DNA of 64,000 bases from Begonia masoniana (taxonomy: Eukaryota; Streptophyta; Magnoliopsida; Cucurbitales; Begoniaceae). Positions 1 through 11,900 of this stretch are shown in pieces. The notes under the pieces are model-generated. The model had not been told where the DNA came from, searched no databases, and saw only the letters and a program-made list of their open reading frames with translations. Position numbers and translations under genes: made by a program. Positions within the stretch are counted from its first letter, which is position 1; every line of letters begins with the position of its first letter. The stretch is from positions 40,582,209-40,646,208 of the forward strand of contig CM039509.1 of the NCBI GenBank assembly GCA_022432975.1, in the 5' to 3' direction.

Positions 1-1385
1 TGTAACGCCCCGAGTTTTCTGAACCCGGTTCGCTACTCATGACATAGAACATGACTAAGAAATTTTAAGAAAAAATTTAAAATTTCACTCAACAATAAAA
101 TTAAATCTTTAAATCTTCAAATCTTGCAGCGGAAAACTTTTTGTATAAACAACATTTATAAAATAGACAAAATATTAAAACGTTTGGCTGAGAGAAATGA
201 AACTCAAAGCACATCTACCGCTGAACAGTATCGGCGAAAGAAGTGGATACAAAAAACATCTACCGCTGAACAGTGTCCGCGGTAGAAGCAGAAACAAAAG
301 GCATCTTCTGCTTCCAACATCCACTGCTCGTGTCAGCCGAACGACATGTCGACTTTCATGCATCTTCCGCTCACATCTGCCGACGACACGTTGGCTACTC
401 ACATCTACCGGTCACAAAATGACAAATCTTCTACTCACATCCTCCGCTGAACAGTACCAACGGAAGAAGCAGAAACCACTTAGACTCAGCGGTAGAAGTA
501 TAAATAAACGACATCTACCGGTGATCAGTAACTCTCAACATCTACTGATAGGCAACTTCTATCGGTGAACAGTAACACTCAACTCATACACCCAACTTCT
601 TCCGATAGACAATAACACTCGACATCCAGCGATAGCCAATATCTTCTGGTGAATAGTAACTCTCAACTTCTACCGAAAGACAACATCTACCAACAGACAA
701 TACACTCAGCATAACAGCATATCAAGCGTTTACACTCTAAATAAAGAATAACTCCGACTGCTAAAAGGACTTGTGCATTTTACTGAAATCCTTCAAAATA
801 ACATAAATCCACAACTTCCAAAAATCCAGAATAGTAGACTACGACTAAAACCAAATCATGTTTTCACATCAAAAAAGCACCAGATCATATATTTAAAAGA
901 AACATTAAACTGCTACTGTCACTAACATTCTCAGCATACTTAAACTGAACCATTGTCAACTAACTTTCACACCTACTGACATCAGTTAAACCGCCCCATC
1001 AGTTCACCAGGTCGAGGCATGAACGTGCTCCCCCAACCAGTCTAGTCCTCAACATGCTCAGAGAACACACCTTCTGAGGCTTCTTCACCTACATCACAAA
1101 ACTCATCTATTAGCCTAATGCTAAATAAGTGAAGCAATAATGAAATGAAATGCTGAAACATAAATCTTAATCATGCAGTTTCTACTTTCACATCTCAGTT
1201 GCATTTACATTCTTTCACTGATTTGATCTCTCGATTCCATTGGGAGTTGGATCGATTTTCCCAAATTCATACATCCCTTCATAAGTTAAGGGGCAGATTA
1301 GTTCCCTTAATAGTTTATCTGATCCTTCTATTCCATTGGGAAGTGGATCAATCTTCTCAAAGTCATAAATCCCTTCATAAGACAT
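1..1385 (-). mobile_element. Ty3/gypsy LTR fragment (antisense), rearranged
   Basis: The window opens exactly on an LTR terminus (TGTAACGCCCCGAG). The sequence is homologous and parallel to the solo LTR at 8999-13141: both share the start, the 'aacccggttcgctac' stretch, the 'ctcatctattagcctaatg' stretch and the 'aaggggcagat' blocks. In sense orientation it is the 3' portion of the LTR, read on the minus strand. Bases 190-700 hold degenerate 'catctaccg(c/g)tgaacagt' repeats. At about 1381-1390 the homology stops and plus-strand integrase begins. The LTR and coding remnant therefore face opposite ways, which marks a rearrangement and not a normal 5' LTR. Confidence 0.8.
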
Positions 1386-2446
1386 GATGAGAACAAATAA
1401 CTATGGATTTTGTTACAGGACTACCTAGAACAGTAAAAGGACATGATGCAATTTGGGTGATAATTGATCGTTTAACCAAATCAGCTCATTTCCTACCAAT
1501 AAAGATGACTCACTCGATGGATACGCTTGCTGAATTGTATGTGCACGAAGTTGTTAGACTGCATGGTGTTCCAAGCACCATAGTTTCAGACCGAGACTCC
1601 AGATTGACATCTAAGTTTTGGAAAAGTTTGCACAAGGCTATGGGGACACAGCTTAGTTTTAGCATAGCCTTTCATCCTCAAACCGATGGGCAATCCGAGA
1701 GAACTATACAAACGTTGGAGGATATGCTCAGGGCTTGTGTGCTGGAATTTCAAGGTTCTTGGAGTAAGTATTTACCATTGATTGAGTTCTCTTATAATAA
1801 CAGTTTTCAGGCAACAATAGGCATGGCACCATACGAGGCATTGTATGGATGGAAGTGCAGATCTCCATTGTATTGGGATGAAGTTGGAGAAGCACAGTTG
1901 ATTGGTCCTGACATTGTGCAGCAGACAGTGGAGAAGATTGCTCTTATCCGACAAAGGATCTTAGCAGCTCAAAGCCGGCAGAAAAGCTATGCAGACAAAA
2001 GACGAAGAGAATTAGAATTTGATGTTGGTAATGAAGTTTTCCTTAAGGTGTCACCTTTCAAAGGAGTTGTGAGATTTGGGAAAAGAGGCAAGTTAAACCC
2101 CAGATATATTGGACCTTTCCAAATCGTGAAGAGAATTGGGAAGGCAGCATATCAACTTCAGTTACCAGCCTCTTTGGAGGGAATTCATAATGTGTTTCAC
2201 GTTTCCATGCTAAAGAAATGTGTTAGAGATCCTTCGCAGATTATAGAACAGCAGAACATTGAAGTCCTTCCTACTCTTATTTATGAGGAGAAGCCAATAA
2301 GGATCTTAGATTATGCAGTAAAGGTATTGCGCAACAAGGAGGTTCCACTGGTAAAAGTTATATGGCACAATCAGAACATAGAGGAGACAACTTGGGAGCG
2401 CCAGCAAGACATAATGGACCAACATCCAGAATTATTCAGGTACTGA
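1386..2446 (+). pseudogene. Ty3/gypsy integrase-chromodomain remnant
   Basis: The 347-residue frame from 1403 is the C-terminal part of a chromovirus polyprotein. It starts at the integrase core (MDFVTGLPRT, IDRLTKSAHFLP), has the second Asp in VSDRDSRLTS and the Glu in DGQSERTIQ, then the GPF/Y-like segment (YIGPFQIVKRIG). It ends in a chromodomain-like tail (VKVIWHNQNIEETTWERQ) and a stop. Protease, RT and RNase H are absent. Codon 1388-1390 (TGA) lies where related copies have the Trp before ENITMDF, so the homology runs a little upstream of the ATG and is broken there. It is not autonomous. The closest relative in the window is the integrase at 49218-50258. Confidence 0.9.
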
Positions 2447-2481
2447 ATTTTGAGGACAAAATTCTTTTAAGGAGGGTAGAT

Positions 2482-2865
2482 TGTAATACCCGGTTCTATC
2501 AAACCGTTTCTCTATTCCTTTTAAACTAATGGCACAATTTATATGGCAATATTAAATGTAGGGTTAGTGGATGACTAGGCAAGGGCATAAGGGTAATTAG
2601 AAATTCAAAGGTGGATAACGTATTTAAGGAAACTATTAATGAAGGAGCCGCCACTGTTTACTTCATTCCCTCTCCATTTTCAGCTCCTCAGCTTAGCAGA
2701 GCGCGATAGGAGACCCCCTTCGACTTCCTCCAGCGATTTCCTCCGAACTTGGTGAGTTTGCTTCTATTTCTTGTTACAATCGTATCTATTGTTTAGATTT
2801 TTGCTTCTTTGGTTTTGAACGCGAGACCTAAAGGTAGGATCCTTTAACTTATTTATGGTTTTCAG
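2482..2865 (+). mobile_element. Truncated 3' LTR of the 5'-most gypsy element
   Basis: A purine tract (aaggagggtaga) follows the integrase stop, then TGTAATACCCGGTTC opens an LTR in sense orientation. About 270 bp match the reverse complement of the right end of the solo LTR 8999-13141 (shared 'gggcataagggtaatt' and 'atatttaaggaaa'). Similarity fades by about 2865 without a CA end, so the LTR is truncated or diverged. The right boundary is approximate. Confidence 0.7.
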
Positions 2866-3589
2866 GTGCTGGGGACCAGATGGATTAAATGCATATTTGG
2901 AGAAGTATCATTGAAGCTTGATCCACCACGCAGCACTCATTGTTGACGTATGCGTGTGCTTCCTTTTTACTTTAAGATGGACATCAGGCTGACATATCTA
3001 ACACTGGGGTGTTTGTGATGTTTTTTCTTTATAAGCACTCCCGGAAGGCGTGGTCTAAATTTGTGAATGCGGAAAACCAGCATCTAATAACCCGAGGGTG
3101 TTCATTTTCATTTGGATTTATTTTCATTTAACATTAACCATGTTGCTTCATCAGTTTGTGCTGAAATGCCAGGCCATTGTTTTCTGAGGGCTCCTCCGGT
3201 ATGATCATCAGCAACGTCTAGCTGCAAAAGAACAGGTACTCATTCACGATCTCCCTGCATCTCTTTCTATGTTTGTCAGATGAAGATGGGAACTGGTGTT
3301 GCAGGGCCATCCTTCATTTTCTCAGTGAAGGCCCGCCGAAGTAGCAGGATGAGAAACGTAGTTTGTTTCATATCAGAAGCAGAGAGTGGGGGTTGAAGAG
3401 CATCAGAGCAGGAGCACATTCCACAACTGCCTCAGTTCAGCTAAAAACCAAAAGGAAGTGTGATTTTTGTCTTTTTGGCGTGATATGGCCTTCTCAGTTT
3501 TTCAATATAAACAGTTGAGAAATAGTGGATGAAAGCAGAGAGGAAGGAGAGAGAGAGAGAGAGAGAGAAATAATGGTGAAGAGTCCCAA
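2866..3589. other. Low-copy sequence with possible exon traces
   Basis: This stretch does not resemble the transposons here. It has gene-like features on the plus strand. One frame reads RYDHQQRLAAKEQ up to a GT donor at about 3236, and after an AG at about 3304 continues GHPSFSQ and a stop. An upstream stop shows the first piece would itself need an acceptor. It could be the 3' end of an unidentified host gene or chance. A GA-rich microsatellite (about 3547-3568) lies just before the assembly gap. Confidence 0.25.
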
Positions 3590-3689
3590 NNNNNNNNNNN
3601 NNNNNNNNNNNNNNNNNNNNNNNNNNNNNNNNNNNNNNNNNNNNNNNNNNNNNNNNNNNNNNNNNNNNNNNNNNNNNNNNNNNNNNNNN
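3590..3689. other. Assembly gap (100 N)
   Basis: Exactly 100 N, the conventional placeholder for a gap of unknown size. Sequences on either side should not be assumed adjacent. The left flank ends in a GA microsatellite. Confidence 0.99.
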
Positions 3690-5967
3690 AATCCCTATCT
3701 ATTATAATGTGGTTTGATTGTTATTCTTTGTCGACACGTCGTATGGCTGGATTAGTATCACTAGTGACGTGTTGACTTGACTCCATACTCTTTCAATTTA
3801 AAGTTTTAATTTTCTATATAAAAATTTAACTAAATTTTTTTGTTTGATATAATTAATGTGATAAATTATAAAAATTAAAATAATTAATTAATTAAATAAT
3901 TGTTACATTAAAATATAAGAATTAAAAAATAAAAATAGAGTGTAACTATATCATTCTTAAAATTTTAAATAAGTTTAACATCACGAAAAAATTATGAAAT
4001 TATTCTTTGTAAAGTTTTAGATACAACACAAAATTAGTAGCAAAAATCAAATAATATGAATTAGTATAATTAATTATTTATAATTAATTATATAAATTAA
4101 TTTTTAAAACGGAATATACGTAATATTACTCAATTTCAAAATAAAAAGAGGTCAAAAGTCAGTGTTATTTACGAGTTAGTGGGTTGGGTCAATGGACTGA
4201 TTGGTGGCAAAAATGTAGCCACTAGCTGACTATCTGTCTACGAATAAAGAAAGTAGATGATTGGTGCAACACATTGAATAAAAGGGGAGCAATTTAAGAA
4301 GATTATGACATAATCTCTCACGTCAATGATAATTGCACTTTTTAAATAAATCATTCATTGGATTACGGAACACTTGAATAATATTTATTTAAATAGATGT
4401 CATGACTTTGAATTTGACACATTAATTAATGGGGTGCTGTCACGTTCTTGGTCATGATGCGTGTCCACTTAAATCAACTTGGCGAAGACTCCCAAAATTT
4501 ATCATTGACGCATATAACTAACTCTATAAATACAAAAATACAGATACAATGTGATTTATTCTCTAACGTGTGGGGGGTGATTTACAAATGATATGTTAAA
4601 TTATATTTTGACAAATAAAACATCTATTTTTCAGCTTCAATAATTTTGATTTTGCCATCAATTTTCCACCAATCAATTCTTGTATACCATATTTTTCATT
4701 TAATTTGAAGTTTTAACTCGATTTTTAAGTTATTAGGTGATTTTAACATACTTCAAACTATGTCGACCAAAATTTGAAATCAGAATAAAAATTATTGGAT
4801 GGGTAATCAAGTTAAAATACTTGATTAAATGAAAAATATGATATTTAAATATTTAAATTTAACAACTAAATTGGCAACAAAGGTCAAATTGTTGACAACT
4901 AAACAATAGTTATGATTGAGAGAAAATATAATTGATGGTATAAATTGTCAATAATTCAAAATATTAAGGTCTAAATTGCAAATTAGCCACGAAAATTTAT
5001 ATAACTTAAGACTTATTTAATAATTATTAATACTATGATGTGATTTGTGAACCTAAGAAGTAATTAATCTTTTTTTTCAAGATTTTATGGGTGGGGTGTG
5101 GTGCGAACGTGTGGGTGATTATTTTTTAGATGAAGCTGCAAGTCAAGACTAGGTCTAGAACAGACATTTTGTCAAATATCAAACTAATTTCCGTGTAGAT
5201 TCAGGCCCATCTTCTTCATGACCTAATGACATGAAGTGCCACTGAGTTGTCATCTTCTATATTTTTGTTTTCTTTGACCATTCAGTCTTCTACAAAATTG
5301 CAATTATTTCAAACTAAAGGGAAGAAATTAAGAGATTGAAAATAAAGAGAATTGCTTAGAAGCAAGTCAAATGGAAGATAATGATCCAAAAATGTTGGAG
5401 GGGTCCACCCCATGAAAACGTAAATCAACTATGATTGCTAATCACCTACGAGTCTACCAACAACAATGATCGACTATGAAGATATCTTACTCCACAAATC
5501 TCGATAATGATAGAAAGTGAGAGAGTAGAACTCAATATAAAAGTTAGCCCAATGAGTGAGGGAATCCCTCTCATAGTTATATAGAACCGTTTGCTTTGGT
5601 TCTGTCGATATGAAACAACAGATAACACCCCAAAAGCTCGAACTCCTCAATTCTGCTCCCTTCTTTTGGTGCTATTTTCTAAATTACCACTTCATTCACT
5701 TCTACTCAAAATGTCTAGAGCATAGTTAGTTATTCAAGCAGGGGAAGGGAGAAAGAGCATATAATCAGAAGAAACATGCAACATACATATTACAATATGC
5801 TTAAAGCGAAGTTCCCTAGAGACCATTTTATTCGAAGAAACCTCACTACAGAACAACTCCAAATAAAGACAACAAAAGTATTTAGTAGGAACAGCACTCA
5901 CCACCCATTTATTGATCAAGGCTAGAAAGATGAGTTAAAAAGGGATCGGGAGGATTACCACACTTTC
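3690..5967. other. AT-rich intergenic DNA, no gene seen
   Basis: Very AT-rich sequence with many stops in all frames, no retroelement motifs and no recognisable coding exon. The right 500 bp is the 3' flank of the minus-strand hydrolase gene and probably holds its 3' UTR and poly(A) region. Short frames of about 60 codons on the minus strand here show no domain signal. Confidence 0.6.
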
Positions 5968-8245
5968 TTAACATGTCAGGTTGCGAGTCATCCACGATTC
6001 GAAACGGGACCATGCAAGCTTTACTGCGCCCTCGTCGTGGTCGTCCATGCCCATACCCTTCCTCCTCTCCACCCCATCTTTAGATGTATTCATGAAAGCA
6101 TGTGCATTGCCAGGATAAATATGTACCTCATATGGAACTCCTGATTCTTTCAGCTTATCCTCCAATTTCTTAGCAGCCTGAAAGCATAGAACCAATAGCT
6201 TTTGCATTTGAGAAATTTATACCAGGATTGTACAGAGTCTGCAATTAACATGCCATTTAATTCATTTGCCCAATTCTCGGCATTGGTCTCCTTCTATGCA
6301 AATCTACGCATTCAGTTTTTAAACAAATCTGGTGCTCTTTAATTTCTAACAGAATTCCTATTCAATGTTCAGAAAATTAGGTAGTGTTTGCATCGCATGC
6401 ATAGCGATTGAAATCGCTATAACATATATGGAAGATTGCAAAAGCCATTGCCAAATAAAACAGATTCAGAATACAAGTTATGCATTCAGTCAGTGATAAT
6501 GACAAAAATAATAAGCAATCAGTGTATTTGGCAGCTAGAATTACTTTGAATTTTTTCGGCACAGTTAGAAAATGTTTTTGAATTCTAAGAAAATATCAAC
6601 AAAAGCTAAAATCATAGAATAAAGAGCCTGGAAAGAATGAAATACCGTCACGTCTGAAAATCCAACAATGCTGTCAAGCTCCCCAAAGTGGGCCTGAACA
6701 GGAGCTTTAGCTTGGGCAGGATCGGCAAGCTCTGATGAAGGAACTCCATAGAATGCAACTACAGCATCAACCTCAGTCACCAAAACTGAGCTTGCAATAG
6801 AAAGAGCACCTCCCATGCAATAACCAGTTACACCAACCTATAGAAACTAAAGCCAATTAAGCTTGATGGTGAGGATGGAAGTCCAAAAACTTGAAATTTA
6901 TGCTAGTTATAATTCCGATCGTCGTCCATAAAAACTTTAAAGCAAAAGAAAGTTAAGATTTAACTTTAACATCTTCTTTGAAAGTTAGAAATAATAATTA
7001 ATTACTCAAAGCCAGAGTGGCACGGTACACCTTCTTTGAACCATTGGCCTTAAGCCAATTAACTGATGCTTCAATATCCTTTACAGCACCTTGCCAATCC
7101 AAACCATCCATCAAGTGTTGTGCTTCTGCAGCATCCAAACCAACTTTCCCTCGATATAAACTGTACAAAATGGAAAAAATATTTCATTATAAAAGAAGAT
7201 AAGAGTGTGCCAAGAGTAGTTGGGAAAAATCAAGATGTCATACTCGGGAATAAGTGCTTTGAATCCAGAACCCAATTCAGATATCTTCACAGCATGGTTC
7301 TTGATCTCAAAATCCACTCCCCACCACTCTTGAAGCACAACAATGCCAGGGGCATCTTCTCTACCAACAACATATGCATTGAAAACCTGCTCAAATATGA
7401 AAACAAAGTATTAAAAGCTTCGGTTCTAAGAACCTTAAGAGTAGAAAGAGGAAAAATGATCATAGATACATGATGTAGATGCATCAGGAATTAAGCAGAA
7501 TCACATTCAAACAAAGCAACAATTTATAAGTTTGGTGAGTAAAACATGGAAGTATGAGAAAAGTAATTTCTACATTAAAAGTGAAGATAATAAATGAATC
7601 CAAACACTAAGAATACAAGAAAAATCAAGAACTTCGTAGTGTAAGAAACATGGATCACTTCTAAGTTCCTACAAATGGATGAAGATCATTTAATGCATTT
7701 CTATTATGTGGCTTCCCATCAAAGTTCGTATTACATATGTATCTATCACATTAAAATCAATAATCTCTAGTCATTCCAGGGAGATGCTCCAAAGGGCATG
7801 CTCAAGCATCTGTTAAACGGGTTGCATATCACGACCCTGTGAAATCAACAAATTTCAGCGTTTTAAAGTCCCGCCAAGACCATATCTCATCATACTTATC
7901 GGAGTCATTTCTTGAGGAAAAAATGAAATCGCATCTTTGTCAACTTACCCAACACTTCAAAACAGCAATAGAAACCGCAAACACAGAAGCTCAGCACTCA
8001 GATGAACATTAACGACTACAAAAGATCAAACGAAGCAGTCAAATGGCAGCTTTCAAGAAAAAACTCACAGTGTCATCTCTCTGAATTTGGATTTTCTTGA
8101 AAGGGGAAGAAGCGGAATCAGCCATCGACCGTGGTGAGAATCGCGGAACGGAGGGGCAGAGCTTAGAGAAGGTCGCGGTGGATTTAGGAAGTGCGTTGGC
8201 GAATATTCTGGAAGCAAGACGAGCTCCTGACATTCTTCTCCGCAA
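5968..8245 (-). CDS. Dienelactone hydrolase family protein (carboxymethylenebutenolidase-like), 5 exons
   Basis: An alpha/beta-hydrolase of the dienelactone hydrolase family, close to Arabidopsis At2g32520 as I remember it. The natural substrate in plants is not settled. Minus-strand exons, all with GT/AG borders and matching phase: 8245-8069, 7386-7244, 7160-7031, 6837-6646 and 6177-5968 (stop). The total is 852 bp, 283 residues. Visible motifs are VLQEWWGVDFEIKNHA, LYRGKVGLD, the nucleophile elbow GYCMGG (catalytic Cys), HFGELDSIVGF (probable acid Asp) and YPGNAHAF (catalytic His). The triad is complete and no frame is broken. The first 40 residues before MADSASS are basic, Ser/Ala-rich and lack acidic residues, like an organellar presequence. 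Starting at that internal Met (8125) instead gives about 243 residues, the usual family length. This is the only gene in the window that looks functional. Confidence 0.93.
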
Positions 8246-8503
8246 TCTTAACCGGCTTTATAAAGGCGTCTCTGTCAAGCGTCAAATACAATACCCCATT
8301 TTGCTGAGCTCGTTGCCTCAAATACGACGCCGTTTCGTCCCTTTTGAAACAGAAGGAGAGAGTATGCAAGACTCTTCTCTGTATGTACTACAGCTTCTCC
8401 AAAAATCTCTTAAAAAACCCTAGAAAAATCCAACAAATCATTCCCTCCTGGTTACTAACTGGTCATCTCTCTCTCTGCCATCCAAAAGACTCGAACTGAT
8501 GCA

Positions 8504-8782
8504 AAATGGATAAGCACCCTCCTCTATAGCACGTTAATCAGAGCCTACGTTAGTCATGGAAGTCCTTCTAAATGCAGAACCTTGTATTGTCGCTCGGAAT
8601 GCGAAGCTTCACGATTAGCAGAAAATGGGAACTTGGGCTCTGCTTTTTTACTATTTGAAAGCAGTTTTGATCGAGATGTGGTTTCTTGGACGAGTTTCAT
8701 CAATGGATTTGGAAGGAATGGGTATTTTGCCGAGGCCACTCTGATTTTTGAGAAGATGACGAAGAATAAGGATATGAATTCT
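8504..8782 (+). pseudogene. PPR-protein gene, 5' fragment (interrupted)
   Basis: The frame reads TLLYSTLIRAYVSHGSPSK, then AENGNLGSAFLLFESS, then DRDVVSWTSFINGFGRNG and EATLIFEKMTKNKD. This is the helix-turn-helix pattern of pentatricopeptide repeats of the PLS type, which bind organellar RNA. Between the first and second blocks the expected repeat length is missing, so an internal deletion is likely. The frame runs into the LTR at 8783. The continuation is at 21447, after 12.66 kb of transposon. No organelle-targeting N terminus is present, so this was a fragment or badly decayed gene before or after the insertion. Confidence 0.8.
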
Positions 8783-8892
8783 TGACCTAGGACCTCCTCA
8801 GTTCCAAAAGTTAGCTAAAGAGATAAAACTTTCTCTCACACTTATAAACTGATCACCAACTTCTTCTACAATCGATGTGAGATATCTCAACA
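8783..8892 (-). mobile_element. Short copia LTR (left copy)
   Basis: About 110 bp, with reverse complement starting TGTTGAGATATCTCACATCG. It is homologous to the LTR at 21330-21446 (shared 'cacttataaactgatca' and 'ccaaaag.tagct.aagagataa') but visibly diverged, roughly 80 per cent by eye. A GGGGGAGATTG polypurine tract precedes it on the minus strand, as for a 3' LTR. The flanking 5-mers (ATTCT left, GTTAC right of 21446) do not match, so no clean target-site duplication remains. Confidence 0.75.
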
Positions 8893-8998
8893 ATCTCCCC
8901 CTTCACACATCTAGGGGTGGGCACGGGCCGGTTCGGTCCGGTCCCGAGCCCGGACCGAACCGGCCCCGAACGGTTTCGGGATTTTCATCCTGGAACCT

Positions 8999-11900
8999 TG
9001 TAACGCCCCGAATTATCTAAACCCGGTTCGCTACACTTCACTCTATCATGACTAAGAAATTTCGGATAAATTTTAAAACTTCATTCGACATTCAAAATTT
9101 AACATTTTCTAAACATTCAAAACATTTGAAAACTTTGCAGCGGAAAATCATTTAAAACAACAATGAAGTTAGACAAACTGTAGAAAATATTGTTGGGGTG
9201 TTTAACGGAAATGTTGAAGTCATCTGCCGACGACAAGGTCAACGAAAGAAGCAGAAATAGAAAATCGAAGACTTCTGCCGATGACGTCAGCCGGAAGGAA
9301 TGAAAACAAAAGACATCACTCGGTAGGCTTCATATACCGATGACGTGTACAACAACGCAACACCCTCTGCCGATAACGTCTACACAGCTTCCCTCTCGAC
9401 TTCATCTGCCGATGAAGTCATCATAACTCCATACACCACTACATCTGCCGATGAAGTCAACATGACTTCATCTGCCGATAAAGTCAGCACAATTTCATCT
9501 CCCAACAGACAAGCGCACGACATCTACCGATAACGACAATATGACCCTTTCCGATAGAATTAATATACACACTACATCTTCCGATTCTCTAAACGACAAA
9601 ATCACTTAACTCTCTCGGACTGCACCTGCCGATCACTAAACAACAAACTTAATACTCTACATCTTCCGATCGAATAGACTACATCTGCCAACACGTGCTA
9701 CTCACGTGACCCCTTAAGATATCTACCGATAGACATCAACACAACTTCCTTCAACAGAACGCAATAAACCTCTACACATATCCACTGATACAAAATTATT
9801 CGACTCCTACCAATGGACTAAACAACATATATATAACCAAGAAAACTTCGACTATCAACCGGACTTAAAACATTTTACCAAAAATCCATTCATAACACTC
9901 CAAGTCATTGTATTGATAAAAATCAGTAAGAACATGAAAATCAGAAATTCTCAAAAAAAAATACGAAATCAAACAGCTGTAGCCTCGTTTACTAAAAACT
10001 CAATGTACTCAGATTAATCATTAATCACTAAACCTCCTCATCTGAGAACACATGCTAAACCGCTCATCTGTAGACAACATGCTAAACGCTCATCCGTAGA
10101 CAACATTCTAACCGCCTCACTAAACCGACTCATCTGTCAACATGCTAAACCGCCTCATCTGTAGACAACATGCTAAACCGCCTCATCTGTAGACAACATG
10201 CTAAACCGCCTCATCTGTAGACAACATGCTAAACCGCCTCATCTGTAGACAACATGCTAAACCGCCTCATCTGTAGACAACATGCTAAACCGCCTCATCT
10301 GTAGACAACATGCTAAACCGCCTCATCTGTAGACAACATGCTAAACCGCCTCATCTGTAGACAACATGCTAAACCGCCTCATCTGTAGACAACATGCTAA
10401 ACCGCCTCATCTGTAGACAACATGCTAAACCGCCTCATCTGTAGACAACATGCTAAACCGCCTCATCTGTAGACAACATGCTAAACCGCCTCATCTGTAG
10501 ACAACATGCTAAACCGCCTCATCTGTAGACAACATGCTAAACCGCCTCATCTGTAGACAACATGCTAAACCGCCTCATCTGTAGACAACATGCTAAACCG
10601 CCTCATCTGTAGACAACATGCTAAACCGCCTCATCTGTAGACAACATGCTAAACCGCCTCATCTGTAGACAACATGCTAAACCGCCTCATCTGTAGACAA
10701 CATGCTAAACCGCCTCATCTGTAGACAACATGCTAAACCGCCTCATCTGTAGACAACATGCTAAACCGCCTCATCTGTAGACAACATGCTAAACCGCCTC
10801 ATCTGTAGACAACATGCTAAACCGCCTCATCTGTAGACAACATGCTAAACCGCCTCATCTGTAGACAACATGCTAAACCGCCTCATCTGTAGACAACATG
10901 CTAAACCGCCTCATCTGTAGACAACATGCTAAACCGCCTCATCTGTAGACAACATGCTAAACCGCCTCATCTGTAGACAACATGCTAAACCGCCTCATCT
11001 GTAGACAACATGCTAAACCGCCTCATCTGTAGACAACATGCTAAACCGCCTCATCTGTAGACAACATGCTAAACCGCCTCATCTGTAGACAACATGCTAA
11101 ACCGCCTCATCTGTAGACAACATGCTAAACCGCCTCATCTGTAGACAACATGCTAAACCGCCTCATCTGTAGACAACATGCTAAACCGCCTCATCTGTAG
11201 ACAACATGCTAAACCGCCTCATCTGTAGACAACATGCTAAACCGCCTCATCTGTAGACAACATGCTAAACCGCCTCATCTGTAGACAACATGCTAAACCG
11301 CCTCATCTGTAGACAACATGCTAAACCGCCTCATCTGTAGACAACATGCTAAACCGCCTCATCTGTAGACAACATGCTAAACCGCCTCATCTGTAGACAA
11401 CATGCTAAACCGCCTCATCTGTAGACAACATGCTAAACCGCCTCATCTGTAGACAACATGCTAAACCGCCTCATCTGTAGACAACATGCTAAACCGCCTC
11501 ATCTGTAGACAACATGCTAAACCGCCTCATCTGTAGACAACATGCTAAACCGCCTCATCTGTAGACAACATGCTAAACCGCCTCATCTGTAGACAACATG
11601 CTAAACCGCCTCATCTGTAGACAACATGCTAAACCGCCTCATCTGTAGACAACATGCTAAACCGCCTCATCTGTAGACAACATGCTAAACCGCCTCATCT
11701 GTAGACAACATGCTAAACCGCCTCATCTGTAGACAACATGCTAAACCGCCTCATCTGTAGACAACATGCTAAACCGCCTCATCTGTAGACAACATGCTAA
11801 ACCGCCTCATCTGTAGACAACATGCTAAACCGCCTCATCTGTAGACAACATGCTAAACCGCCTCATCTGTAGACAACATGCTAAACCGCCTCATCTGTAG

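Noticed and set aside
3525..3707. 60-codon frame spanning the gap
   Set aside because: Mostly undetermined bases; not evidence of a gene.
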